Shown here: positions 54,421 through 64,000 of the stretch, piece by piece
Numbering within the stretch: position 1 is the first letter of the stretch
Layout of the letters: each line of letters starts with the position of its first letter
Source of the DNA: Rossellomorea aquimaris
Lineage (GTDB): Bacteria > Bacillota > Bacilli > Bacillales > Bacillaceae_B
DNA: 64,000 nt
Reading direction: 5' to 3'
NCBI RefSeq assembly: GCF_000935355.1
Contig: NZ_JXZC01000001.1
Coordinates: 372,001-436,000 of the forward strand
Notes under the pieces: model-generated
The model's database searches: none
What the model was told of the DNA's origin: nothing
Seen by the model: the letters and a program-made list of their open reading frames with translations, nothing else
Made by a program: the position numbers and the translations under genes

Positions 54421-54858
54421 TTATTGGCCTATACTTTCTAAGTTTCCTTTAATATCTTGAAGTTGATTAAATGTATTCACGATTTCAAGGTTTTTCAATT
54501 CTGAAACCTGTACTTCTCCCTTATCTATCTCGACCAGGGCCCGATCAATCCCTTCTAACGCTTGACCGTTATATTCTTCCACTTTTTGGTGAATGTTATC
54601 TGCCACTTGAGGCGGAGTGAGATCGTTGATTTCTTGTATTTCTGTTTTCATGTCTTTTAATCTTGCTTCAAGTGTCGGGATGGTGGAGGGGTCTGCTGCA
54701 GCATTTTCCACTAATCCAGGGAAGTCATTGGCAAATTGTTCTGCTTCATTGAGGTAATCGGTCATTTCCTCCACATAGGTTAAACTGTTGTTAGCTTCTT
54801 CGAGAATCCCACAGCCTGCCAGCATAAAAAAGCTGAAAATGATCAATATTTTCTTCAA
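54421..54858 (-). CDS. DUF6376-type lipoprotein
   Basis: 145 residues with lipobox MLAGC (Cys16) and a helical exported part: NSLTYVEEMTDYLNEAEQFAND, LKDMKTEIQEINDLTPPQVAD and YNGQALEGIDRALVEIDKG. Similar small helical lipoproteins are frequent in Bacillus (DUF6376 family); the function is unknown. AGGAGGAT precedes ATG 54858. Confidence 0.8.
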   Translation of the reverse strand: MKKILIIFSFFMLAGCGILEEANNSLTYVEEMTDYLNEAEQFANDFPGLVENAAADPSTIPTLEARLKDMKTEIQEINDLTPPQVADNIHQKVEEYNGQALEGIDRALVEIDKGEVQVSELKNLEIVNTFNQLQDIKGNLESIGQ

Positions 54859-54930
54859 TGTAGTTCATCCTCCTGTAGCTTATTCCCCTTATACATACGA
54901 ACGACTTCTGTAAAAGTTTCATTTCATTAA

Positions 54931-54960
54931 AAGAAGGCCGACACTCTTTCGTCAGCCTTC
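54931..54960 (-). terminator. Terminator of the Xaa-Pro peptidase gene
   Basis: GAAGGCCGAC and GTCAGCCTTC with one G-U pair; minus-strand tail CTTTTAATG. Confidence 0.85.
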
Positions 54961-54970
54961 TCATTTCGAC

Positions 54971-56068
54971 TTATTCAATAATTTGGAGTTCTTTTGGGAA
55001 GTTGGTCAAAGTTTCATACCCGTCCTTTGTTATAAGTACATCGTCTTCAATTCTTACTCCGCCAATTTCGGGTACGTAAATACCAGGCTCTATTGTATAG
55101 GTCATTCCTTCTTTTAATATCCCATTATTTAAATGACTCATTGATGGAAATTCATGTACGTTGATCCCAAGGCCGTGACCGATTCGGTGTGGGAAATAGT
55201 CTCCATACCCTGCTTCTGAAATGATATCACGGGCGATTTGATCAAGATCACCAATGCGGTGGCCGGGCTTACTTGCATCTAGTGACGCCAGTTCTGCTTT
55301 TAAAACCGTGTTGTAGATCTCTTTTTGTTTCTCTGAAACCGATTTATATGCGAATGTACGTGTAATATCTGAAGTGTAGCCTTCAAGGACAACTCCGAGA
55401 TCAAATAATACGAAGTCCCCGGCTTTCAGTTTGCGATTTCCCGGATTACCGTGTGGATCTCCAGCCTTTTCACCAAATAGGACCATCGTAGAAAACGACA
55501 TTTCACGAATGCCTTTTTTCTTTAATTCATATTCAATCTTCGCAAGAACTTCCATTTCTGTTATGCCTTCTTGGAGGGCACTTACACCTACTTCTACCCC
55601 GAAGTCCGCCATTTTTGCCGCTCGGCGCATGATTTCAATTTCTTTCTCGTCCTTCACTACGCGCATCTCGTTTAATTTGTCTTCAACATTCACTACATTG
55701 GGTGAATCAAAGATGTTTAAGAATGCTTGACTTCGCCCATAGGTAACTACTTCATTTTCGAAAGCAACCTTGCCTCCATTTATACTTCTCTTTTGAATGG
55801 CTGACTGAATGAATTCCCATGGATTTTCATGATCAGAGTAGCCAATCACTTCATTGTTCCAGCCGGCATCCTTCACTTGACGTGCTTCCATTCCAGGAAC
55901 TACGACAAATGGCTCTGCATCCGGAAATACAAATAGCCCCATTAAGCGCTCATGTGGATCTGTGTGGAAATTCGTTAAGTAGAATACATTTTCAGTTGAA
56001 TTAATAAATGCTGCGTCGATCTTCTCTTCCTTCAACCAGTTTTTTAACATTTCTATACGCTGTTTCAT
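54971..56068 (-). CDS. ykvY: M24 family Xaa-Pro dipeptidase/aminopeptidase (YkvY-like)
   Basis: 365-residue two-domain pita-bread peptidase. The N-terminal creatinase-like domain begins MKQRIEMLKNWLKEEKIDAAF. The metal site is formed by Asp in LFDLGVVLEGYTSDITRTF, His in HRIGHGLGINVHE and Glu in TIEPGIYVPEIGGVRIEDD, all present. It cleaves peptides with proline in the second position. B. subtilis has several paralogues (YkvY, YqhT, PapA); this one resembles YkvY. Confidence 0.9.
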   Translation of the reverse strand: MKQRIEMLKNWLKEEKIDAAFINSTENVFYLTNFHTDPHERLMGLFVFPDAEPFVVVPGMEARQVKDAGWNNEVIGYSDHENPWEFIQSAIQKRSINGGKVAFENEVVTYGRSQAFLNIFDSPNVVNVEDKLNEMRVVKDEKEIEIMRRAAKMADFGVEVGVSALQEGITEMEVLAKIEYELKKKGIREMSFSTMVLFGEKAGDPHGNPGNRKLKAGDFVLFDLGVVLEGYTSDITRTFAYKSVSEKQKEIYNTVLKAELASLDASKPGHRIGDLDQIARDIISEAGYGDYFPHRIGHGLGINVHEFPSMSHLNNGILKEGMTYTIEPGIYVPEIGGVRIEDDVLITKDGYETLTNFPKELQIIE

Positions 56069-56247
56069 CGTGTATTCCTCCTAGATGTTATGTAATCGTT
56101 TAATATGAGCATATCTATGCTAACATATTTCGAAGAAAGTTTGAACTATACGTATAATATGGGATGGTTTTTTAAGGGGGGCATGTTTTTTTGATAGGGT
56201 GAAGCTTTTCCTACCTCTTGCCTATAAAGTACGCGGGGTGTTTGTGT

Positions 56248-56253
56248 TATAAT
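56248..56253 (+). promoter_or_regulatory. Extended -10 promoter of the holin-like toxin gene
   Basis: TGTTATAAT: TATAAT with the TG extension. A clear -35 box is missing, which suits an extended -10 promoter. Start near 56260. Confidence 0.6.
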
Positions 56254-56318
56254 TTGAAACATACAGTGAATGTAGGGTGGGAGTGGCCACTTCCTTATAG
56301 AAGGAGGTGGTGCTTATA

Positions 56319-56414
56319 GTGACAACGTATGAGGCGTTAACGCTAATGATTACCTTTGGCTCTTTAATTGTCTCCATCATTGCCGTAGTTATTTCGAATG
56401 ACAAAAAGAAATAA
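56319..56414 (+). CDS. Putative holin-like toxin (type I toxin-antitoxin, Hol_Tox/TxpA-BsrG-like)
   Basis: 31-codon peptide from GTG 56319: MTTYEALTLMITFGSLIVS then IIAVVISNDKKK. The (M)TTYEAL-L-MI-F--L----I-VVIS pattern is that of the putative holin-like toxin family, related to TxpA, BsrG and YonT, small membrane-depolarising peptides. AAGGAGG lies 11 bases upstream. The mRNA would run from about 56260 to the terminator at 56507-56543. In it AGGGTGGG (56274-56281) can pair with CCCACCCT (56416-56423) and AGTGGCC (56282-56288) with GGCCACT (56474-56480), so the ends can lock together. An antisense RNA is expected over the 3' part, as in known type I systems; a minus-strand TTGATT-17-TATCTT lies just beyond the terminator (near 56565-56595). 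Confidence 0.82.
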   Translation: MTTYEALTLMITFGSLIVSIIAVVISNDKKK

Positions 56415-56506
56415 CCCCACCCTCATGAAGCGCCTAAACTTTGAAGGGTAGAGTTATGTTCCTTTCTCTATTGGGCCACTGCTTTCCTTGCAGTTTGCTG
56501 TGTAGC

Positions 56507-56543
56507 AAGAGACATTGGTTGCCGCCAGTGTCTCTTGTTTTTT
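56507..56543 (+). terminator. Terminator of the toxin mRNA
   Basis: AAGAGACATTGG (56507-56518) and CCAGTGTCTCTT (56525-56536) with one G-U pair, then GTTTTTT. Confidence 0.92.
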
Positions 56544-56693
56544 CATTATGCTCTACTTTTAAGATAGTATAAATCCCGTCGGAAATCAAGTGGAGTACAA
56601 GCAGATCTTAGGGGGAAAAAACTTTTTTCCTCTAACGTAAAACACTTAATCATTTCCTACTTTATTTGTTGAGGAAGCTAAATATGAATAAAA

Positions 56694-56731
56694 AATAAAG
56701 CTTAGAGAAAGATTCTCTAAGCTTTATTTTT
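56694..56731 (-). terminator. Terminator of the DUF4064 gene
   Basis: AATAAAGCTTAGAGAA and TTCTCTAAGCTTTATT around AGA, with A and T tracts; directly after the stop codon at 56731. Confidence 0.92.
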
Positions 56732-57174
56732 TAATATACAGGGTCCGACTTTTTAGGTTTGCGAACAAACGCCATGATTCCTGCAATGAGGAACAGAAGT
56801 CCAGGAACAAAACCAAATCCAATCGTGCCGAGTCCGATGACAAGCGCAGCGATGATAAACATGATTCCAGATAATTTTGGCTTCTTATTTTTTACAATGG
56901 ACACTACAGCAATGATGCCAAGAATGGATGCAATGATTCCCAAAATCACCAGGTAAGATCCCATTGATTCAGCCGTTTCAATAATGGTAGATATATCTCC
57001 TGCTGTCATTTCTTCGTTTTGCAGGTTTGGATCACTTGCCATACCTTCTTCGATTTGGGACATGACCTCAGGATTACTCATTCCCATATTAAGTACGATT
57101 CCGATGATGGAAAATAATGCGGATAAGATAATTCCGATGACTCCCATCACTACTTCTCCTGTTCGTTTCACCAT
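56731..57174 (-). CDS. DUF4064-type membrane protein
   Basis: 147 residues with four membrane segments: GVIGIILSALFSIIGIVLNM, YLVILGIIASILGIIAVVSI, LSGIMFIIAALVIGLGTIGFG and PGLLFLIAGIMAFV, and an outside acidic loop of about 40 residues. This is the layout of DUF4064 proteins. Function unknown. AAAGGAGAG precedes ATG 57174. Confidence 0.82.
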   Translation of the reverse strand: MVKRTGEVVMGVIGIILSALFSIIGIVLNMGMSNPEVMSQIEEGMASDPNLQNEEMTAGDISTIIETAESMGSYLVILGIIASILGIIAVVSIVKNKKPKLSGIMFIIAALVIGLGTIGFGFVPGLLFLIAGIMAFVRKPKKSDPVY

Positions 57175-57228
57175 TCTACTCTCTCCTTTATAAATAAATA
57201 CTATATAATTTATTGAGCTTAAACGACA

Positions 57229-57654
57229 CTATCCCTTTGAAGATAGTGTGTTTAGCTTCTTATTCAGGTAGGCTTCCAGGATGGAATGATCCTCTGGAAA
57301 TCCCAGGGGCAGGTCCTTTAACTCTTGAAGTGAAAACCATTCGATTTTATGTATTGATTGATCAGGGTCCTGTAAGGTTGCCTCTCCTCCAAGGAGCTGG
57401 ACTTCGTAGTAATGAATTCTTGTAGAGATTCTCCCTTCATTCCCCCACTTTGTATACAAATGTTTTCCCACTTCAACATCATAGCCTGTTTCTTCCCAAA
57501 CTTCACGTTTACAACATTCCTGAAGTGATTCGCCCCCTTCCAATCCCCCAGAAGGAACCGACCATCTCTTCTCTTCTTTCTCTTTCCCCTGTAACACCAT
57601 CAATAAACGGCCTTCATGGATGCAAAGAGCAGATGCACCAATCCATTCATTCAA
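57229..57654 (-). CDS. Nudix hydrolase
   Basis: 141 residues with a complete Nudix box GGLEGGESLQECCKREVWEE followed by TGYDV (about 36-60). It hydrolyses nucleoside diphosphate-linked compounds with Mg2+; the substrate cannot be read from sequence. ATG 57654 follows AGGTGATTG. Monocistronic. Confidence 0.92.
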   Translation of the reverse strand: MNEWIGASALCIHEGRLLMVLQGKEKEEKRWSVPSGGLEGGESLQECCKREVWEETGYDVEVGKHLYTKWGNEGRISTRIHYYEVQLLGGEATLQDPDQSIHKIEWFSLQELKDLPLGFPEDHSILEAYLNKKLNTLSSKG

Positions 57655-57786
57655 TCAATCACCTCATTTCGTGTGGAAAGATTCAAACTAATTTAGTGAT
57701 TCCATAAGTTAATGGATCTCCTTAAGCATATTCTCTCTTTTGACAAAATTCTCCTTCAAAAGAATAATATTCTTTAAATTCAGACA

Positions 57787-58668
57787 TTATTCTGCCTTGC
57801 TATAAGGTCCGTCCTTTTTAGTATTTTTCATTCCGAGTTTTTTTAAGATGATCTTTTCCATGATGCTCCATGGCAGGATGGTTTTGATCAGTAGGGTTAA
57901 TCGCACTCCTTTTCCTATGGGAATTCTAAAGGCTTTTTTCTTGTTTAGAGCTATTTCACCTACGATCGTTGCAACCTCCCTGGGATCTCCTAGAGTAGCT
58001 GCACCTTCTTGAATTTCCGAGTTGATGGCCTCCATATAACCAAAGTAAGGAGAGTTTTTTTGCATCGAGAGTGGAGTGACTTTCTTTCCTGATGTCCAGA
58101 TATTCGTACGATAAGAACCTGGTTCGATCAGGTGTACAGATATGCCAAGGGGCTTGAGTTCCAATCTCAGACTTTCGGTGTATCCCTCTAAAGCGTGTTT
58201 TGAAGAAACATAAGGACTGAGTCCAGGAAAACCGAATCTGCCACTAATGCTGCTCATATTGATGATTTTACCTTCTCCTTGCTTTCTCATAAATGGGAGG
58301 ACAATTTGAGTCATTCTCATGACACCAAAAACATTGGTCTCGAATTGTTCACGGAACTCATCGATTGTCACTTCTTCTGCAAATCCTGCACCGGCAAACC
58401 CTGCATTATTAAGGAGAATGTGCACCTTGCCCAAACCATTAAGATAGATAGAGAATTCCTTAATGGATGCTTCCGAGGTTACGTCCAATGGATGAAGCTC
58501 AACTAAATCCCCCACATTTAGTTCCTCAGCCCGTTGAAGCAATGCACTTCCTTTATGAATGTCTCTCATGGAGGCGATTACTTTATATCCAAGTTGTGCC
58601 AGCTCCAGCGTTGAGAGAAAACCAAACCCGCTATTAGCCCCCGTCACTACAGCTATTTTATGATCCAA
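57787..58668 (-). CDS. Short-chain dehydrogenase/reductase
   Basis: 293-residue classical SDR: cofactor loop VVTGANSGFGFLST (TGxxxGxG), NNAGFAG (NNAG motif), catalytic Ser in NMSSISGRFG and Tyr/Lys in YVSSKHALEG (YxxxK). The Asn after the glycine loop region and RDIHKGS suggest NADP preference. I favour TTG 58668 (LDHKIAVVTG) because GGGGAGGAAG lies eight bases upstream; the frame continues to ATG 58725 without a ribosome binding site. The 3' end codes KKDGPYSKAE over a copy of AAGGTCCGTCC (57804-57814), a partial form of the dispersed motif. Confidence 0.9.
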   Translation of the reverse strand: MDHKIAVVTGANSGFGFLSTLELAQLGYKVIASMRDIHKGSALLQRAEELNVGDLVELHPLDVTSEASIKEFSIYLNGLGKVHILLNNAGFAGAGFAEEVTIDEFREQFETNVFGVMRMTQIVLPFMRKQGEGKIINMSSISGRFGFPGLSPYVSSKHALEGYTESLRLELKPLGISVHLIEPGSYRTNIWTSGKKVTPLSMQKNSPYFGYMEAINSEIQEGAATLGDPREVATIVGEIALNKKKAFRIPIGKGVRLTLLIKTILPWSIMEKIILKKLGMKNTKKDGPYSKAE

Positions 58669-58750
58669 TCCAGCTTCCTCCCCATTTTTTCTTTCTATTA
58701 GTATAGCAATAATATCCTTATCCATTTAGTTTTTTTGTTGAAAAAATGCA

Positions 58751-58789
58751 AAAAAAGGGTGGCTTCATCCCATTGAAGCCACCCTTTTG
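58751..58789 (-). terminator. Orphan terminator between glpD and the SDR gene
   Basis: AAAAGGGTGGCTTCA and TGAAGCCACCCTTTT around TCCCAT; minus-strand tail TTTTTTTGCATTTTTTC. No gene is recognised between it and the glpD terminator at 58995, so it may end a small RNA or be a second glpD terminator. Confidence 0.85.
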
Positions 58790-58994
58790 ACGAGGAAGTC
58801 GTGTCAATTTCTATTCTTAATCTACAGCAATCCCATATGATATTCAACGACACTAAGAAGGGATGAACAGTTCTCTCGGGAAATGAACAGTCATCTACTG
58901 TCAATTTCATCAACTATTCATATATTTATATAATTGTAAGCATATTTATTAAACTTTAATTCGGGCGGATGAAGCAAGGAGAAGAGCAAAATAC

Positions 58995-59025
58995 AAAAAG
59001 GCAGAAATGAAATTCTGCCTTTTTT
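58995..59025 (-). terminator. Terminator of glpD
   Basis: AAAAGGCAGAA and TTCTGCCTTTTTTC around ATGAAA; minus-strand tail TTTTTGTATTTTGC. Confidence 0.92.
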
Positions 59026-59030
59026 CTTGC

Positions 59031-60692
59031 TTATGACTGAAGATCGACTGGTACCACTGCATTCTTCAACTCATTGTGCAAATCAAGAGTATATTGTTTT
59101 TTCTGCTCTATATTCCAATTCAGAAGTTTTGCCATCACATCAATGACAGGTTCCTTCCATTTCTCCACCCATTCACGGTCGAAGAATAAAGCTCCTGTTC
59201 GTCGAATGAAGAAATCAACAGGAGTTGCGGCCATCTCTTCCTGAATCGCATAAATCAGTTGTGCATACAAGTAAGGAGGGACGGAGCCTTCGTTGCTTCC
59301 GCTATAAGCGTGGGCAAGCTTGAATAGCTGATCAACATTAGATCCATACATTCCCGCAAGTTTGCGGCCCTCTTCTTCAGTCAATCCATATTGAACGGCT
59401 TCTCCTGCCTTTTGATCAATAAATGATTGGAAATTCTTCGATCCCCCTACATGGCCGCCGGAAATCGGCATATGCTTCGTGGAGGAAGATGGGAACTTCT
59501 GCTTGTTTTTTTCTTTTAATCGTGTTGAAACAAGGTCAACGACGTGTTCACCCATCTTGCGGTAACCTGTCAACTTACCTCCTGCAATGGTGATCAGACC
59601 GCTTTCAGCTTCCCAAACCTCATCTTTACGCGAAATTTCAGAAGGGTCCTTTCCTTTTTCAAATATCAGCGGACGCACGCCTGCCCAGCTCGATTCTACA
59701 TCATCCTTCCCTACTGATACATCGGGAAACATGAAATGAATCGCATTCAAAATATAATCCCTGTCTTCTGACGTCGTATTAGGGGATGCTTTCTCAGAGT
59801 CAAAGAAGGTGTCCGTGGTCCCTACATACGCTTTCCCATCGCGTGGAATAGCGAATACCATCCGTCCATCAGGTGTATCGAAATAAACGGCCTGTCGAAG
59901 GGGGAATTTGCTTTGATCGATGACAAGATGGACCCCCTTCGTCAAACGAAGCTGCTTGTTATTGGTGCTGTAATCCTTGCCGCGGACATCATCGACCCAA
60001 GGACCGGCGGCGTTGACAATTTTTGATCCGCGAATTTCAATCGTTTCCCCTGTCACCAGGTCTTCTGCTTCTATTCCAACTACTTTCTTGTTGTCATAGA
60101 GGAAGCGCTGGGATTTCATATAGTTTAAGGCCGTTGCCCCATGAGCAACTGCTTCCTTCATGACTTCAATGGTTAAACGTGCATCGTCGGTACGGTATTC
60201 TACATAGTAACCTCCGCCTTTTAAACCATCTTTTTTGACGAGGGGCTCTTTCGTTAACGTTTCCGATACCGATAGCATGGATCTTCTTTCACTTCGCTTA
60301 ACACCAGCGAGATAGTCATATACCTTCAGGCCGATCGAGGTACTGAATTTACCGAATGTCCCTCCTTTATGCAGGGGTAATAGCATCCATTCGGGAGTTG
60401 TGACATGAGGTCCGTTTTCGTAAACGATTTCCCGTTCTTTCCCTACTTCTGCAACCATTTTCACTTCAAATTGTTTTAAATAACGTAAGCCTCCGTGGAC
60501 CAATTTTGTTGAACGGCTGGACGTACCCGCCGCAAAATCCTGCATCTCCACCAGAGCAACCTTCATTCCCCGCTTGGATGCATCGAGGGCGATGCCTGCA
60601 CCGGTAATTCCCCCTCCGATTACAATCAGGTCGAATTGATTCGATGACAATGTATGTTTCACTTCTTGTCGGGCAGTACTTGAAAATGTCAT
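59031..60692 (-). CDS. glpD: Aerobic glycerol-3-phosphate dehydrogenase GlpD
   Basis: FAD enzyme at the membrane that oxidises sn-glycerol-3-phosphate to dihydroxyacetone phosphate and feeds electrons to quinone. 553 residues: FAD loop [22 protein letters not shown] (about 20-41), [32 protein letters not shown] and the C-terminal GlpD domain ([13 protein letters not shown] onward). It is transcribed separately from glpFK and preceded by a leader terminator (60752-60812). Confidence 0.97.
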   Translation of the reverse strand: MTFSSTARQEVKHTLSSNQFDLIVIGGGITGAGIALDASKRGMKVALVEMQDFAAGTSSRSTKLVHGGLRYLKQFEVKMVAEVGKEREIVYENGPHVTTPEWMLLPLHKGGTFGKFSTSIGLKVYDYLAGVKRSERRSMLSVSETLTKEPLVKKDGLKGGGYYVEYRTDDARLTIEVMKEAVAHGATALNYMKSQRFLYDNKKVVGIEAEDLVTGETIEIRGSKIVNAAGPWVDDVRGKDYSTNNKQLRLTKGVHLVIDQSKFPLRQAVYFDTPDGRMVFAIPRDGKAYVGTTDTFFDSEKASPNTTSEDRDYILNAIHFMFPDVSVGKDDVESSWAGVRPLIFEKGKDPSEISRKDEVWEAESGLITIAGGKLTGYRKMGEHVVDLVSTRLKEKNKQKFPSSSTKHMPISGGHVGGSKNFQSFIDQKAGEAVQYGLTEEEGRKLAGMYGSNVDQLFKLAHAYSGSNEGSVPPYLYAQLIYAIQEEMAATPVDFFIRRTGALFFDREWVEKWKEPVIDVMAKLLNWNIEQKKQYTLDLHNELKNAVVPVDLQS

Positions 60693-60751
60693 AGTTGGTT
60701 CCTCCTAGGATTTAAGAAATGATTTAAACTCTCACTCTACTGTTTAACCAT

Positions 60752-60812
60752 AAAAAAAGAGACCGAAACAAACATCATGGACGTAGTGTGCCATAATGCA
60801 AGTTTGGTCTCT
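60752..60812 (-). promoter_or_regulatory. Leader terminator of glpD (probable GlpP antitermination site)
   Basis: AGAGACCGAAAC (60758-60769) pairs with GTTTGGTCTCT (60802-60812), the minus strand ending in TTTTTTTATGG. A second GGTCTCT copy (60816-60822) gives an alternative partner for the same arm, so the hairpin can switch. In B. subtilis GlpP with glycerol-3-phosphate prevents termination at such a site. The leader begins with CAAGTTAATA, shared with the glpF leader. Confidence 0.8.
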
Positions 60813-60845
60813 CTTGGTCTCTAACCGTTTTATTAACTTGGTCTC

Positions 60846-60851
60846 ATTATA
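60846..60851 (-). promoter_or_regulatory. -10 box of glpD
   Basis: TATAAT on the minus strand, with TTTAAA (60868-60873) 16 bases upstream as the likely -35 box inside the end of glpK. Confidence 0.6.
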
Positions 60852-60864
60852 TCATAGAAATCTT

Positions 60865-62373
<1,509 letters not shown>

Positions 62374-63204
62374 TTAATTTTCAGTTGATAATTGATGTAC
62401 TTTTTTAGCTAAACTGGTCTTTCTGTCACTTGCGTATGCAAGTCCAAGGACGGCAAGAGTGATCACAAGAACCACCCAGAAGCTTGTCGTGACTTGTCCA
62501 ATGAATACCGCTTTATAAAATACGCCTCCAAACGATCCACCTAATACCGGACCGACTACCGGAATCCACGAATATCCCCAGTTGGATGGTCCCTTTCCTG
62601 GAATCGGGAGCAGGAAGTGAGCGATCCGTGGTCCTAAATCACGTGCAGGGTTAATGGCGTAGCCAGTCGTCCCACCGAGTGAGATCCCGATTGCGATAAT
62701 AAGGAATCCGACGATAAATGGATTCAATCCGTCTGTAAAGGTATTCGCCCCTATAGATAATAATCCTACTACCAAAACAAAAGTTCCAATGATTTCACTC
62801 AATAAGTTTGAAAAATAATGCGGAATGGCCGGTCCGGTAGCAAAAACCCCTAATTTCACGCCCGGGTCCTTTGTTGCATGCCAATGGGGCAAAAAGTGTA
62901 AATAAGTAACCGTTGCCCCGATGATCGCCCCGATCACTTGAGCAAGAATGTATTCAGGTACACTGCTCCATGGGAAATCCCCATTGAACGCTAGTCCCAA
63001 TGTGACAGCCGGATTTAAATGAGCCCCGCTGAACTTCCCGACGGCGTATACGCTCATGGCAACACCCAAGCCCCATCCAAATGCTATGACGATCCAACCA
63101 GAGTTATAAGCATATGACTTTTTGAGGTTCACATTGGCACAAACCCCAGCTCCGAAAATAATCAGTAAAGCTGTACCTACCACTTCTCCTAAAAATGCAT
63201 TCAT
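62374..63204 (-). CDS. glpF: Glycerol uptake facilitator GlpF
   Basis: Aquaglyceroporin for passive glycerol entry, 276 residues with six helices and two half-helices: GAHLNPAVTLGLA and YAINPARDLGPR carry the two NPA boxes. The Asp after the second NPAR (NPARDLGPR) marks a glycerol rather than a water channel. First gene of the glpF-glpK unit. Confidence 0.96.
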   Translation of the reverse strand: MNAFLGEVVGTALLIIFGAGVCANVNLKKSYAYNSGWIVIAFGWGLGVAMSVYAVGKFSGAHLNPAVTLGLAFNGDFPWSSVPEYILAQVIGAIIGATVTYLHFLPHWHATKDPGVKLGVFATGPAIPHYFSNLLSEIIGTFVLVVGLLSIGANTFTDGLNPFIVGFLIIAIGISLGGTTGYAINPARDLGPRIAHFLLPIPGKGPSNWGYSWIPVVGPVLGGSFGGVFYKAVFIGQVTTSFWVVLVITLAVLGLAYASDRKTSLAKKVHQLSTEN

Positions 63205-63407
63205 ACATCATCCCTCATTTCAATTAGATATTGCACTGTTTTAATCTGCAGCTGGACGTTAACCAGTATGTGTGAAACGTCTGTCCTGAAGAAAGAACTT
63301 GTGGCACAGCCGCTCCTCGAGGTTTTATGAGGCTTTTTAGCTCGTTTACCCCATATCTGTCTGTGATAATCTTGTTATTCAAGCCTCTTTATTGTTAAAG
63401 GCTGTTG

Positions 63408-63466
63408 AAAAAAATAAAAAGACTCACGGAATATGCCCATCAATAGCAGGCAATTCACGTGAGTCT
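63408..63466 (-). promoter_or_regulatory. Leader terminator of glpFK (probable GlpP antitermination site)
   Basis: GACTCACGGAAT (63421-63432) pairs with ATTCACGTGAGTC (63453-63465), with one bulge; the minus strand continues TTTTTATTTTTTTC. The leader starts with CAAGTTAATA as in glpD. About 205 bases of further leader follow before the glpF start. Confidence 0.8.
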
Positions 63467-63501
63467 CTTCATCTCTTTCACAACGTATTAACTTGTGAAC
63501 A

Positions 63502-63530
63502 ATATTACTTCACAATGAAAGCGGTGTCAA
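63502..63530 (-). promoter_or_regulatory. glpFK promoter with overlapping cre site
   Basis: On the minus strand TTGACA (63525-63530), 17 bases, TAATAT (63502-63507). ATGAAAGCGGTGTCA (63515-63529, plus strand) matches the CcpA consensus WTGNAANCGNWNNCW at every position and covers the -35 box, so CcpA would block RNA polymerase. Confidence 0.88.
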
Positions 63531-63547
63531 TGGATTTTTGTGAATTT

Positions 63548-64000
63548 TCATCTGTCAAAATGTTTCCAGAGTACCCGATCAGAAGTCGTGATCGCCGTTG
63601 CGCCTGCCTCAATTGCTGCTTCCACTTCCTCCACTGTGTCAATCAGTCCGCCTGCAAAAATGGGCTTGCCCGTCTTTTCACCTATTTCTTTTATTATTTT
63701 AGGAACCACACCTGGCAGCACTTCAATAAAGTCGGGATCTGTCTTATGTATAAGTTCAATGCTCCGATTCATGGCACTTGAATCAATCACGAACATTCGT
63801 TGAGTGGCAAATACACCTTTTTGCCTTGCTTTTTTTATCACATTTCCTTTAGTGGATATAATGCCATAGGGTTTGATTTCCTGACAGACATATTCTGCAG
63901 CATACTCATCACTTGATAACCCGTGAATTAAATCCAAATGTAAAAACATCTTTCGATTCTGGTTTCGTGCATAGTCGAAGACGCTCTTCAGCATCCCGAC
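63548..64000 (-). CDS. glpP: Glycerol-3-phosphate-responsive antiterminator GlpP, N-terminus outside window
   Basis: The last 151 codons of GlpP, an RNA-binding antiterminator with a TIM-barrel fold: FLHLDLIHGLSSDEYAAEY, IISTKGNVIKKARQ, MFVIDSSAMNRS, DFIEVLPGVVPK and PIFAGGLIDTVEEVE. It lies upstream of glpFK as in B. subtilis. Its targets would be the leaders of glpF (63408-63466) and glpD (60752-60812). The start is beyond 64000. Confidence 0.93.
   Translation of the reverse strand, partial: VGMLKSVFDYARNQNRKMFLHLDLIHGLSSDEYAAEYVCQEIKPYGIISTKGNVIKKARQKGVFATQRMFVIDSSAMNRSIELIHKTDPDFIEVLPGVVPKIIKEIGEKTGKPIFAGGLIDTVEEVEAAIEAGATAITTSDRVLWKHFDR

Noticed and set aside
56222..56404. 60-codon open frame opposite the toxin gene
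   Set aside because: Antisense shadow. It lies where a regulatory RNA could act but has no sign of translation.
58698..58913. 71-codon minus-strand open frame upstream of the SDR gene
   Set aside because: Runs through the strong terminator at 58751-58789, which makes translation as a gene unlikely.

Overview
The window looks like chromosome of a spore-forming, low-to-moderate GC member of the Bacillaceae. The signs are minor small acid-soluble spore protein genes (sspN, tlp, sspO, sspP), a YjcZ-type sporulation micro-protein, Gram-positive ribosome binding sites and sigma-A promoters, and long collinearity with the Bacillus subtilis alsT-parC-parE-yneT-plsY-yneR-yneQ-yneP-tlp-sspN-yneN-citB-sspO-sspP region. 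No rRNA, tRNA, insertion sequence, prophage or CRISPR array was seen. The genus cannot be fixed from sequence alone.

Layout. 1-1237: end of a siroheme operon (sirB with a one-base frameshift, sirC). 1317-3524: guanine-riboswitch-controlled xpt-pbuX. 3648-5268: a stand-alone acyl-CoA ligase. 5321-10721: a five-gene operon (RpiR-type regulator, YjiH-type membrane protein, M20 amidohydrolase, GNAT acyltransferase, enolase-superfamily racemase). Its last three genes match the known N-succinyl route that turns D-amino acids into L-amino acids. 10969-14847: an accessory stretch with a Cys/His-rich protein, a YkuK homologue, a VOC protein, a staygreen-family protein and a secreted VCBS-like protein. 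It also holds an AT-rich gap and a 20-bp tandem duplication. 14992-21797: alsT, parC, parE, yneT. 21992-26035: a three-gene osmoprotectant-type ABC transporter and a nucleobase permease. 26235-35497: plsY, a CapA-like phosphatase, the yne genes, spore protein genes, citB and sspO/sspP.

35555-38974 is a selenium island and the most notable part of the window: selA, a small alpha-crystallin-like gene, and two genes that are read through an in-frame UGA. One is a SelW-like Rdx selenoprotein (Cys-x-x-Sec) and the other is selD with Sec at its catalytic position. Each UGA is followed by a hairpin with the same five-base AGUUU loop, the expected form of a bacterial SECIS element. SelB and tRNA-Sec are not in the window. 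Conventional gene calling would lose the Rdx gene and truncate selD.

39038-58668 is mixed housekeeping and accessory content: an SF1 helicase, a lytic transglycosylase-like protein, a BCCT transporter, two paralogous 3D-domain cell-wall proteins, a globin-coupled chemoreceptor, methionine aminopeptidase, LrgAB, a DJ-1/PfpI protein, topoisomerase III, a Xaa-Pro peptidase, a Nudix hydrolase and an SDR. It also contains a 31-codon holin-like toxin gene with the layout of a type I toxin-antitoxin locus. 58995-64000 is the glycerol regulon glpP-glpF-glpK-glpD. Both glpF and glpD have leader terminators of the kind controlled by the GlpP antiterminator, and a perfect cre site overlaps the glpF promoter.

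A 13-bp motif, GAGGGACGGACCT, recurs exactly five times, both between genes and inside coding sequence.
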